Assembly: GCA_045402695.1 (NCBI GenBank)
Contig: JAWPNA010000020.1
Coordinates: 1 to 17,232 of the forward strand
DNA length: 17,232 bases
Source of the DNA: JAWPNA01 sp045402695
GTDB lineage: Bacteria > Acidobacteriota > Polarisedimenticolia > JACPZX01 > DASXTC01
Direction of reading: 5' to 3'
Of the stretch, positions 7,271-13,477 are shown piece by piece. The position numbers and the translations under genes are program-made. Position 1 is the stretch's first letter; every line of letters starts with the position of its first letter. The notes beneath the pieces were generated by a model, which ran no database searches, was not told the origin of the DNA, and saw only the letters and a list, made by a program, of their open reading frames with translations.

Positions 7271-7887
7271 GACACCTTCCCGGAAATTTCCCGCTCGCCG
7301 CGGTACTCGTGCTATCGTTGGCGCCCGCGTGCGCCGCGAGAGGCCCGGTTATGACACCGGAGGGCGAGGGCGCGGGATCGCTGCGCGCATTGTTCAAGGG
7401 ACGGCTGAGGATCGGCGCCGAGACGTTGCGCCTGGAGGGAGCCGTCGCGACTGCGCCGCCCGACCATCTTCGCGTGGAGATCTGGGGACCGATGGGCGGC
7501 GTGCGGGCGATCCTGGCGTCGCGCGGCGGCCGCGTCGTCGTGGTGCTCCCGGCGACGAGACAGTACATGGATGAGGAAGAGGGGACCGCCACGTACGAGG
7601 CTCTGCTCGGAGTGCCGCTCGACACGCATGGCCTCATCAGGTTCATCGCCTCCGCACGGCCCGGCGGCTGCGCGCGGCGAGAGGAGGCCGGCGTCACCCT
7701 GACCTGCGTGGATGGGTACCCGCGGGCGGTGTTCGACGAGGGAGTGCTGGATCTGCGCCTCACGGACTTCCGGCGGCCTGCTTCCGGGGAGCTCGCGGCG
7801 GCTCTCTTCGATCCGGCCATCCCCGAGGGGTTCAGCAGGCTCAGGCCGGAGCCTCATCCGGCCCGGGCGCGCCTTCTCATTCCCTGA
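7267..7887 (+). CDS. LolB-like outer-membrane lipoprotein (probable)
   Basis: A 206-residue protein starting at a GTG that overlaps the TPR stop (GTGA). The N-terminus has a hydrophobic stretch (about 8-20) followed by C22 in LSLAPAC, a weak lipobox because -3 is Ala and -2 is Pro rather than the usual Leu and Ser/Ala. The body has the alternating beta pattern of LolB-like/DUF4292 proteins: FKGRLRIGAETLRLEG, then HLRVEIWGPMGGVRAIL, then VVLPATRQYMDEEEG. LolB receives lipoproteins from LolA and inserts them in the outer membrane. The assignment rests on this pattern plus the position directly before ispE and downstream of a TPR protein, as in several proteobacteria. There is no good ribosome binding site at normal distance, so coupling to the upstream gene is likely. 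It could be another lipoprotein of the same fold. Confidence 0.62.
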   Translation: MRHLPGNFPLAAVLVLSLAPACAARGPVMTPEGEGAGSLRALFKGRLRIGAETLRLEGAVATAPPDHLRVEIWGPMGGVRAILASRGGRVVVVLPATRQYMDEEEGTATYEALLGVPLDTHGLIRFIASARPGGCARREEAGVTLTCVDGYPRAVFDEGVLDLRLTDFRRPASGELAAALFDPAIPEGFSRLRPEPHPARARLLIP

Positions 7888-7891
7888 GTGC

Positions 7892-8830
7892 ATGATCAAG
7901 GTCCGCGCCTTCGCCAAGATCAACCTCGGCCTCAGCGTGCTAGGTCCAAGGCGCGACGGGTATCACGAGGTCAGGACCGTCCTGCAGGCGATTGACCTGG
8001 CCGACCATCTCACTTTCGAGGAGGCTTCCTCGCTCTCTCTGCGAGTGCTGGGAGGGTATCCGGCGCCTCAGGATGACACCAACCTCGTGATGAAGGCGGC
8101 GCGCTCCTTCGCCGAACGGTATCCGGGGCGCGGCGCTCGCATCACGGTGAGCAAGTCGATCCCGTCAGGAGCCGGACTCGGCGGCGGCAGCAGCAACGCC
8201 GCCGCCACCCTCATGGCGCTGGACCGCCTGTGGGGGCTGGAGGCCGATCCGGGGCTTCTCTACTCGGTGGCGCGCGCTCTGGGGACCGACGTGCCGTTCT
8301 TCCTCTTCGGCGGCGCCTGCCTGGCGGTGGGCCGGGGCGACGAAGTCCTGCCCCTCCCGGACCTCGCGCCATGGCATGTGATCGTGCTCTGGCCGGGCGT
8401 GAGTCTCTCCACGCGGGATGTCTACGCCGGCTTATCCGGATCGTTGACAACCAACCCGATCCTTTCTAGTATGAAGGGCTTCGTGCCGGACCCAGGGGGC
8501 CGCACTGCCCGGGATCCGGGCACCTCCCCGGATAAAAAGGACGAGGGCGAGGACGAATTACCGCCGCCGGAGGTGACCAACGACCTCGAGGTGATTGCCT
8601 TCCAGAAGCTCCCTGTCCTGAGAAGGCTCAAGGAGCGGCTGATTGACTCGGGGGCGGCGGCGGCGGCGATGACCGGCAGCGGCTCGGCTGTGTACGGCCT
8701 GTATCGCTTGCGCAAGGGGATCGAGAAGGTGGCCGCCTCCCTCGCGACCGACACGACAGCGGCCTTCACGTGCAGAACGCTGACAAGAGAGGCTTATCGT
8801 CTGAACCTGTTCGAACGCTCGCGGACTTGA
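7892..8830 (+). CDS. ispE: 4-diphosphocytidyl-2-C-methyl-D-erythritol kinase
   Basis: A GHMP-family kinase that phosphorylates the 2-hydroxyl of CDP-methylerythritol in the non-mevalonate isoprenoid pathway; cytoplasmic. The 312 residues start AFAKINLGL with catalytic-region K9. The ATP loop PSGAGLGGGSSNAA is at 91-104, GTDVPFF with the expected catalytic Asp (D133) at 131-137, and the C-terminal GHMP motif TGSGSAVYGL at 261-270. Residues about 183-229 between the GHMP N- and C-terminal halves are longer than in E. coli IspE. They hold a Pro/Gly stretch and an acidic KKDEGEDE segment with codons unusual for this GC-rich gene; the DNA there contains a strong promoter match. The ATG follows the LolB-like stop by 4 nt. 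The chain ends the envelope operon. Confidence 0.95.
   Translation: MIKVRAFAKINLGLSVLGPRRDGYHEVRTVLQAIDLADHLTFEEASSLSLRVLGGYPAPQDDTNLVMKAARSFAERYPGRGARITVSKSIPSGAGLGGGSSNAAATLMALDRLWGLEADPGLLYSVARALGTDVPFFLFGGACLAVGRGDEVLPLPDLAPWHVIVLWPGVSLSTRDVYAGLSGSLTTNPILSSMKGFVPDPGGRTARDPGTSPDKKDEGEDELPPPEVTNDLEVIAFQKLPVLRRLKERLIDSGAAAAAMTGSGSAVYGLYRLRKGIEKVAASLATDTTAAFTCRTLTREAYRLNLFERSRT
8444..8472 (+). promoter_or_regulatory. Strong sigma70-type promoter internal to ispE, facing spoVG-tRNA-Gln-prs
   Basis: A perfect -35 TTGACA at 8444-8449, a 17-bp spacer, and TAGTAT (four of six, with T1, A2, A5 and T6 kept) at 8467-8472. The surrounding codons (TTA, TTG, ACA, CTT, TCT, AGT) are AT-rich against the gene's usual GC-rich choices, as if the coding sequence bends to fit a promoter. 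The predicted start is near 8479, about 440 nt before the spoVG ATG. It would give spoVG and the downstream genes expression independent of the envelope operon. Confidence 0.55.
8506..8522. repeat. GC-rich hairpin in ispE insert, in the predicted spoVG leader
   Basis: TGCCCGG (8506-8512), GAT, CCGGGCA (8516-8522) forms a perfect 7-bp stem with a 3-nt loop. It lies about 28 nt after the predicted start of the ispE-internal promoter. No U-run follows on the plus strand, so it is not an intrinsic terminator. It may shape the 5' end of the transcript, or may be incidental in GC-rich coding DNA. Confidence 0.35.
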
Positions 8831-8922
8831 CGTGACGCGCAAGCGCCGGCGCCTCGCCGGCCCGCTCGATTGATCTGACGGGCCGTCGGGCGCAAGCGAT
8901 CCATGATGGAGGAGCGCCAACC

Positions 8923-9255
8923 ATGGAAGTCACCGACGTCAGGGTGTTTCCGGTGGAAGAGGAGAAGCTGAAGGCGTTTGTCTCGATCATCTTCGATGAC
9001 TGTTTCGTGGTGAGCGACATCAAGATCATCAACGGCAACAACGGACTGTTCATCTCGATGCCGAGCAAGAAGCGGAAGAACGGCACGTTCAGGGATATCG
9101 CGCACCCGCTCAACAACGAGACGCGTAAGATGATCGAGGACAAGGTGCTCTTGAAGTATCAGGAGGTCCTCGCGAACCCTCACGTCGTGGCGAAGGAGGC
9201 GTTGGAGGAGCACCTGCGGACCTCCGAGTCGACGTCGGACATCTTCTCCAACTGA
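8923..9255 (+). CDS. spoVG: SpoVG-family nucleic-acid-binding regulator
   Basis: A 110-residue protein matching SpoVG along its length: MEVTDVRVFPVEEEKLKAF, then SIIFDDCFVVSDIKIINGN, then LFISMPSKK and FRDIAHPL. The charged C-terminal tail (about 86-110) varies in the family. In Firmicutes and spirochaetes SpoVG binds DNA or RNA and affects division/septation and gene expression. Its role in this lineage is unknown. The start is supported by GGAGGAG at 8906-8912, 10 nt upstream. The 92-bp gap after ispE holds two short GC-rich dyads (8845-8861 and 8877-8887) but no convincing promoter, so transcription probably comes from within ispE or further upstream. The next feature is tRNA-Gln, 32 nt after the stop. 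Confidence 0.95.
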   Translation: MEVTDVRVFPVEEEKLKAFVSIIFDDCFVVSDIKIINGNNGLFISMPSKKRKNGTFRDIAHPLNNETRKMIEDKVLLKYQEVLANPHVVAKEALEEHLRTSESTSDIFSN

Positions 9256-9287
9256 GCGATCGCGGCGGGACCAGCGGCTTTCGAGAA

Positions 9288-9362
9288 TGGGGCGTCGTCA
9301 AGCGGTAAGACACTGGATTTTGGTTCCAGCATCCGGAGGTTCGAATCCTCCCGCCCCAGCCA
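9288..9362 (+). tRNA. tRNA-Gln (anticodon UUG), 3' CCA encoded
   Basis: Full cloverleaf. Acceptor TGGGGCG (9288-9294) pairs with CGCCCCA (9352-9358). D stem GTC/GAC (9297-9299 with 9309-9311) encloses a loop with GG. The anticodon stem CTGGA/TCCAG (9313-9317 with 9325-9329) encloses loop TTTTGGT with anticodon TTG at 9320-9322. The T stem GGAGG/CCTCC (9335-9339 with 9347-9351) encloses TTCGAAT. Discriminator G9359 is followed by genomic CCA at 9360-9362. It lies between spoVG and prs on the same strand with no clear promoter of its own, so it is probably cut from a polycistronic transcript. Confidence 0.97.
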
Positions 9363-9398
9363 AGGCGGGGCATGGCAGGAAGGTGTGAACGGTTTCCC

Positions 9399-10349
9399 AT
9401 GAAGCCGATGGACCGCGACATCAAGATTTTCTCGGGCAGCGCCAACCGGCCGCTGGCAAGGGCGATCTGCGGCTACCTCGGCGTGACCGAAGGACAGATC
9501 ACGCTGCGGAAGTTCCCGGATGGAGAGACCTATTGTCAGGTGACCGAGAACGTGCGCGGCAGCGACGTGTTCGTGATCCAGCCGACCTGCCCTCCCGTCA
9601 ACGAGAACCTGATGGAACTGCTTCTCATGATCGACGCTTTCAAGCGGTCCTCGGCCGATCGGATCACGGCGGTGATCCCTTACTACGGCTACGCGCGCCA
9701 GGATCGCAAGGACAAGCCGCGCGTGCCGATCTCGGCCAAGCTGGTGGCCGATCTGATCTCGGCCGCGGGAGCCCAGCGCATCCTGGCGCTCGATCTTCAT
9801 GCGCCGGCGATCCAGGGCTTCTTCGACATCCCGGTGGATCACCTCTTCGCCGCGCCGGTGTTCGTCGCCTACCTGGAGAAGATGAAGATCGCCGATCTCA
9901 TGATCGTCTCTCCCGACGCGGGCGGCGTGGAAAGGGCCCGCGCGTACGCGAAGAGACTCAACGCCAACCTCGCCATTGTGGACAAGCGGCGAACCGAGTC
10001 AGGCGTGGCGCAACTCATGCACCTCATCGGCGACGTCGAGGGAAAGAACACGCTGATCGTTGACGACATCGTGGACACGGCCACGACCCTGGCGGAAACC
10101 GTCAAGGCCCTTCACAAGGGAGGCGCCCGCAACATCTTCGCCTGCTTCTCCCATGCAGTGCTGTCCAGCAGCGCCGTGGAAAAACTGGCCGCCTCGAATC
10201 TCTCAAAGACGCTGGTGACCGACACCATCCCGCTGAAGCCGGGGGTCGCGGAGGCCGCGCGCATCGAAACGCTGTCCGTCTCGGAATTGCTGGGCGAAGC
10301 GATCTTCCGGATCCACAACAACTCGTCCGTGAGCAGTCTCTTCATCTGA
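9399..10349 (+). CDS. prs: Ribose-phosphate pyrophosphokinase
   Basis: Transfers pyrophosphate from ATP to ribose 5-phosphate to make PRPP for purine, pyrimidine, histidine and tryptophan synthesis; cytoplasmic. The 316 residues have the class I motifs: FSGSANRPLA near the start, KFPDGE (38-43), the ATP/flexible-loop region YYGYARQDRKDKPRVPIS (95-112), LDLHA with H134, SPDAGGVERA (171-180), KRR (197-199) and the PRPP loop VDDIVDTATTL (221-231). In that loop the more usual DTAGT or DTGGT reads DTATT. Start: the ATG at 9399 gives the usual family N-terminus and has AGGAAGG at 9378-9384, a rather long spacing. An in-frame ATG at 9372 would add nine atypical residues and begin only 10 nt after the tRNA. 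rplY follows after 19 nt. Confidence 0.95.
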   Translation: MKPMDRDIKIFSGSANRPLARAICGYLGVTEGQITLRKFPDGETYCQVTENVRGSDVFVIQPTCPPVNENLMELLLMIDAFKRSSADRITAVIPYYGYARQDRKDKPRVPISAKLVADLISAAGAQRILALDLHAPAIQGFFDIPVDHLFAAPVFVAYLEKMKIADLMIVSPDAGGVERARAYAKRLNANLAIVDKRRTESGVAQLMHLIGDVEGKNTLIVDDIVDTATTLAETVKALHKGGARNIFACFSHAVLSSSAVEKLAASNLSKTLVTDTIPLKPGVAEAARIETLSVSELLGEAIFRIHNNSSVSSLFI

Positions 10350-10368
10350 GGACATCGAGGACTCCGCC

Positions 10369-11124
10369 GTGATCAAAGAAACGATCGTCGAAACCGAGAA
10401 GCGAACCGACATCGGGAAGAACGCCTCCCGCAGACTGCGCCGCCTGGGGAAGATCCCCGCCGTCCTCTACGGCGGCAAGGACTCGGCGATGCCCCTGGTC
10501 GTGGACCCGAAGAGCCTTGAGGAGATCCTGCACTCCGAGGCCGGCGCGAATACGCTGTTCGGCCTCAGGGTCGGATCGGCGTCGGTCCCGGGGCGCGTGA
10601 TGATCAAGGAGTACACGACCGACCCGGTCACGGACGCTCTGACGCACGCAGATTTCATGAGGATCGCCATGGACAAGGCGATCCGAGTCCAGGTCGCTTT
10701 GCACGCGGTGGGCATCGCCCGGGGCGTCAAGCTGCAGGGCGGGATCCTGGACCACCCGATGCGCGAGGTGGAGGTCGAGTGCCTGCCCGTGAACATCCCC
10801 GAGAGGATCGACGTGGACATCGCCGAGCTGGACCTGGGCAAGAGCATCCGCGTATCGGATCTGAAGGTCCCCGCGGGAGTCAAGATACTCACCGATCCCG
10901 CAAAGCCGGTCATCGCGGTCGTGGCGCCGACCATCGAGAAGGTCGCGGCGCCGGCGGCCGAGGGCGCTGTCGTGGCGGAGGCGCCCACCGAGCCGGAGGT
11001 CATCAAGAAGGGCAAGGCGGAGACCGCCGAGGAAGGGGAAGCGCCCGCCGAGAAGAAGTCGGCCGAGAAGAAGCCTGCCGAGAAGAAGCCGGCCGAGAAA
11101 GGCGGGAAGGCCGAGAAGAAGTAG
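10369..11124 (+). CDS. rplY: Large ribosomal subunit protein bL25, TL5/Ctc form
   Basis: 5S rRNA-binding protein of the 50S subunit. The 251 residues contain the N-terminal L25 barrel (about 1-95, with RRLGKIPAVLYGG and ADFMRI) and the TL5/Ctc C-terminal domain (about 100-187). A charged tail of about 60 residues follows, with Ala/Pro/Glu then repeated Ala-Glu-Lys-Lys-Pro units. The tail is longer than in most bL25 proteins. It uses a GTG start with GAGG 8-9 nt upstream; the reading IKETIVETEKRTDIGK directly after it matches the family N-terminus. The prs-rplY-pth order is widely conserved. The following pth gene begins at or shortly after the stop codon. Confidence 0.93.
   Translation: MIKETIVETEKRTDIGKNASRRLRRLGKIPAVLYGGKDSAMPLVVDPKSLEEILHSEAGANTLFGLRVGSASVPGRVMIKEYTTDPVTDALTHADFMRIAMDKAIRVQVALHAVGIARGVKLQGGILDHPMREVEVECLPVNIPERIDVDIAELDLGKSIRVSDLKVPAGVKILTDPAKPVIAVVAPTIEKVAAPAAEGAVVAEAPTEPEVIKKGKAETAEEGEAPAEKKSAEKKPAEKKPAEKGGKAEKK
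11047..11106 (+). repeat. Tandem 15-bp repeats encoding the bL25 tail
   Basis: Units beginning GCCGAGAAGAAG start at 11047, 11062 and 11077, each 15 bp apart. A diverged fourth (GCCGAGAAAGGC) starts at 11092 and a stray partial copy at 11110. They encode successive Ala-Glu-Lys-Lys-(Ser/Pro) units. The period is a multiple of three, so copy-number slippage would keep the frame. Confidence 0.75.
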
Positions 11125-11157
11125 GTGCCGACCGAGGCGGAGGTCCGACGCGTCAAG

Positions 11158-11727
11158 ATGGTGGTCGGCCTCGGCAACCCCGGGCCGCGGTATCGCAAGA
11201 CCCGGCACAACGTCGGCTTCATGGTTGCCGAGGAGCTGCTGAGGCGCACGCGGGTGGCGGAGGATCGCGTCGCCGCGATGTCGCTGGTGGCGACGGCCAG
11301 GATCGGAGACGAGGAGATCCTCGTGCTCCGACCGCAGACGTACATGAACCTATCCGGCCAAGCGGTCGCGCAGGCGGCACGGCGGCGCGGGATCGAAGCG
11401 TCCGAGATCGTCCTGGTCTATGATGATGCCGATCTCGAGATGGGAAGGATCAGGCTCAGACGCGGAGGCAGTTCGGCCGGGCACAAGGGCGTGATGTCGG
11501 TGGTCGAGGCGCTCGGCACCCGAGAGATACCGAGGGTCAGGCTCGGAATCGGGAAGGACGACGGGGAGTTGGCGGAGAGGGTGCTCCGTTCCTTCACGAA
11601 GGCCGAGCTGCCCGTGATCGAACAGATGGTCCAGGAAGGCGCGGACGCGGTCGTCGCGGTTGTAGTGCGAGGGCTGACGGTCGCGATGAACACCTACAAC
11701 CGGCGGGATGCCGCCGGCGGAGTGTGA
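11158..11727 (+). CDS. pth: Peptidyl-tRNA hydrolase
   Basis: Cleaves the ester bond of peptidyl-tRNAs released from stalled ribosomes, recycling tRNA; cytoplasmic. The 189 residues show MVVGLGNPGPRY at the N-terminus with N7, TRHNVGFMV with catalytic-type H17, LRPQTYMNLSG, VYDDADLEMG with the conserved Asp pair, and GGSSAGHKGV. The length is typical. The ATG at 11158 matches the usual family start (GGAGG at 11139-11143 is somewhat distant). A GTG at 11125, directly after the bL25 stop, is in frame and would add 11 residues; I cannot exclude it. A 72-nt gap with a candidate folded leader separates it from rpsF. Confidence 0.92.
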   Translation: MVVGLGNPGPRYRKTRHNVGFMVAEELLRRTRVAEDRVAAMSLVATARIGDEEILVLRPQTYMNLSGQAVAQAARRRGIEASEIVLVYDDADLEMGRIRLRRGGSSAGHKGVMSVVEALGTREIPRVRLGIGKDDGELAERVLRSFTKAELPVIEQMVQEGADAVVAVVVRGLTVAMNTYNRRDAAGGV

Positions 11728-11735
11728 GAGATCTC

Positions 11736-11773
11736 CTCGCCCTGTCCGGAGCGTCGCTCACGGAAGGGCCGAG
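11736..11773 (+). promoter_or_regulatory. Candidate structured leader of rpsF-rpsR (possible S6:S18 autoregulatory element)
   Basis: A 38-nt segment folds on itself. CTCG-CCCT (11736-11743) pairs with AGGG-CGAG (11765-11768 and 11770-11773), with one bulged C. CCG (11746-11748) pairs with or faces CGG (11761-11763). GAGC/GCTC (11749-11752 with 11756-11759) closes a 3-nt loop. No U-run follows, so it is not a typical terminator. It ends 26 nt before the rpsF ATG. bS6:bS18 leaders in many bacteria carry a conserved CCG in an irregular stem. The hairpin is seen; that identity is inference. Confidence 0.35.
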
Positions 11774-11799
11774 AGTTTCCAGGCCGGGAGGAGACCTGA

Positions 11800-12264
11800 A
11801 TGCCGAAGTACGAGACGCTGTACATCGTCCAGCCGAACCTCGTCGAGGAACAGGTGGACGAGATCATCCGCGCGTTCGAGGCGATCATCCCCGAGACCAA
11901 GGGGACACTGATCAAGACCGAGAAATGGGGCAAGAGAAAGCTCGCCTACCGTGTGGGCAGGCACTGGGAAGGATACTACGTCCTGTACGAGTACGAGGGG
12001 GAGGGCGCAACACAGCGAGAGCTGGAGCGCAGGATGAGGATCCACGAGCACATCCTCAGGCACCTCACGGTGGCGGTGGATCCGCGCATGGCGGCCGAGC
12101 TGGAACGCAAGGCCGAGCGCGACAAGCGCATGGAAGGCCGCCGCGACGAAGGCGGTGATTCCTGGGGCGAGGGCCGGGACCGGTACGGCGACAGGGACGA
12201 CGACAGGGGCAGGCCGCCCCGGCGCGAGCGTGGGGATCGGGGGGAGCGGGAGGACAGAGCATGA
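11800..12264 (+). CDS. rpsF: Small ribosomal subunit protein bS6 with charged C-terminal tail
   Basis: Binds the 30S platform as a heterodimer with bS18. The 154 residues hold a standard bS6 core (1-97: YETLYIVQPNL, WGKRKLAYRV, YYVLYEYEG, then the RRMRIHEHILRHLTV helix-strand). The tail of about 55 residues is rich in Arg, Asp, Glu and Gly with DRGR/RGDRGE-type units. bS6 proteins usually end near 95-135 residues. Start: ATG 11800 with GGGAGGAG about 7 nt upstream. The stop overlaps the bS18 start as ATGA, so the two partners are translationally coupled. Confidence 0.95.
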   Translation: MPKYETLYIVQPNLVEEQVDEIIRAFEAIIPETKGTLIKTEKWGKRKLAYRVGRHWEGYYVLYEYEGEGATQRELERRMRIHEHILRHLTVAVDPRMAAELERKAERDKRMEGRRDEGGDSWGEGRDRYGDRDDDRGRPPRRERGDRGEREDRA

Positions 12265-12572
12265 GGGGGGAAAGGGGCGGTGGAGGCGGTGGCAGGTCGG
12301 GAAAGGGCGGCCGCGGCGGGACCAAGGGGAACGCCGCCGGGGGCGCGAAGAAGAAGTATTTGTTCCGCCGCAGGAAGTTCTGCAAGTTTTGCGATGAGAA
12401 GGTCGAGTTGATCGACTACAAGGACGTGCGGCTCCTGCAGAGCTTCACTCCCGAGCGCGGGAAGATCCTCCCCCGGCGCATCTCGGGGACCTGCTCGATG
12501 CACCAGCGCAGGCTGATGCGCGCGGTCAAACGGGCACGGCACGTCGCCCTGCTGCCGTACACGATGGATTAG
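12261..12572 (+). CDS. rpsR: Small ribosomal subunit protein bS18 with Gly/Arg-rich N-terminal extension and Cys cluster
   Basis: 30S platform protein and partner of bS6. Residues about 1-30 are a Gly/Arg/Lys low-complexity extension. The conserved core follows: KKKYLFRRRKFCKFC, then IDYKDVRLLQSF, ILPRRISGTCSMHQRRL and ARHVALLPY. C41, C44, C78 and H81 could hold a zinc ion, as in Cys-containing bS18 forms (inference). The 103-residue length exceeds the usual 75-90 because of the extension. The ATG overlaps the bS6 TGA. The stop TAG overlaps the AGGAG ribosome binding site of rplI. Confidence 0.95.
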   Translation: MRGERGGGGGGRSGKGGRGGTKGNAAGGAKKKYLFRRRKFCKFCDEKVELIDYKDVRLLQSFTPERGKILPRRISGTCSMHQRRLMRAVKRARHVALLPYTMD

Positions 12573-12580
12573 GAGTTCTC

Positions 12581-13024
12581 ATGCGATTGATTCTCAGAAC
12601 CGACGTCGAGCAACTCGGCAAGCGAGGCGAAGTGGTGAAGGTGACCCCGGGATACGCCAGGAACTTCCTCGTCCCCAAGGGAATGGCGTACGAGTTCTCC
12701 GAGGGGAACCTCAAGCGTTTCGAGAAGGAGAGGAAGGTCCTGGAGGTAAGGCAGGTCAAGGAGCAGCAGGAGGCGCAGGCGCTGGCCGGCCGGCTCGCGA
12801 AGGTTTCGTGCACGATCGTGAAGAAGGTGGGCGACAGTGACACGCTGTATGGCGCGGTCACCAATGCGGACGTGGCCGAGGCGCTCACCAAGGAGGGCTT
12901 CTCGATCGACAAAAGACGGATTGTGCTGGACGATCCGATCAAGACTCTGGGAATCTACACCGTCCCGATCCGGATCCATCCCGAGGTGACCGCCGAGCTC
13001 AAGGTCTGGGTCGTGAAGGAATGA
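12581..13024 (+). CDS. rplI: Large ribosomal subunit protein bL9
   Basis: Two-domain 50S protein at the base of the L1 stalk. The 147 residues match the family throughout: the N-terminal globular domain with GKRGEVVKVTPGYARNFLVP (13-32), the long central helix (about 41-75, charged) and a C-terminal domain with DTLYGAVTNADVAEAL and IDKRRIVL. Typical length. ATG 12581 is preceded by AGGAG at 12571-12575, which begins inside the rpsR stop codon. rpsF-rpsR-rplI is a common bacterial operon. The next gene begins 12 nt after the stop. Confidence 0.97.
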   Translation: MRLILRTDVEQLGKRGEVVKVTPGYARNFLVPKGMAYEFSEGNLKRFEKERKVLEVRQVKEQQEAQALAGRLAKVSCTIVKKVGDSDTLYGAVTNADVAEALTKEGFSIDKRRIVLDDPIKTLGIYTVPIRIHPEVTAELKVWVVKE

Positions 13025-13036
13025 CCAGGGTGCTCC

Positions 13037-13477
13037 GTGGCTGATCCCAAGCGAGTGGCCTTGGCCTGCATTCTGGCGTGGGCCGTGCCCGGCAGCGGGC
13101 ACTTCTACCTCGGCAAGCGGGCCAAGGGCGTCTTCTTTCTCTGCATCGTGGTGGCCACGTTCGCGGTGGGGCTCCTGCTCGACGGCCGCGTCTACCTCGC
13201 CAACCGCGAGCAGCCGCTTTCCTACCTCGCGACCTTCGCCAACGCGTCGCTCGGTCCGCTGGACATGCTGGGCCGGCAGGTGACGTACCAGCGCGTCATC
13301 TACCGTTCTCCCCCGGAGACCGACCGTGCCTCCTTCCAGGACGTGCTGGAGCGCACCCGCGCGCGAATCCTGTCGGTCACCAATGAGTACGGAACCACCT
13401 TCGTCCTGACGGCCGGGTTGATGAACATCCTGTTGATCCTCGACGCATTCGACATCGGGATCGGCCGCAAGACCTGA
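13037..13477 (+). CDS. Three-helix membrane protein of unknown function, TM2-like N-terminus
   Basis: 146 residues with a GTG start. Helices lie at about 7-25, 31-49 and 119-140. The first two carry AWAVPGSGHFYLGKRAKG, resembling the 'PG.G.fYlGr...G' turn of TM2-type small membrane proteins. The loop between helices 2 and 3 (about 50-118) is soluble with an Arg/Glu-rich end. I do not recognise a function. It starts 12 nt after rplI with only a weak AGGG ribosome binding site. Its stop overlaps the next ATG (TGATG), so it is probably co-translated with the small membrane protein that follows. Confidence 0.75.
   Translation: MADPKRVALACILAWAVPGSGHFYLGKRAKGVFFLCIVVATFAVGLLLDGRVYLANREQPLSYLATFANASLGPLDMLGRQVTYQRVIYRSPPETDRASFQDVLERTRARILSVTNEYGTTFVLTAGLMNILLILDAFDIGIGRKT

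Noticed and set aside
8845..8861. GCCGGCG-CCT-CGCCGGC hairpin 14 nt after ispE, considered as terminator
   Set aside because: The 7-bp stem is perfect but no T-run follows, and GC-rich dyads are expected by chance here. It cannot be called an intrinsic terminator.
9180..9842. Minus-strand frame running through the tRNA and prs start
   Set aside because: It crosses a clear tRNA gene and is antisense to prs; no recognisable protein features.
10342..11208. Minus-strand frame with repeated Leu-Leu-Gly-Arg units
   Set aside because: It is the antisense reading of the bL25 tail repeats; the plus-strand bL25 is unambiguous.
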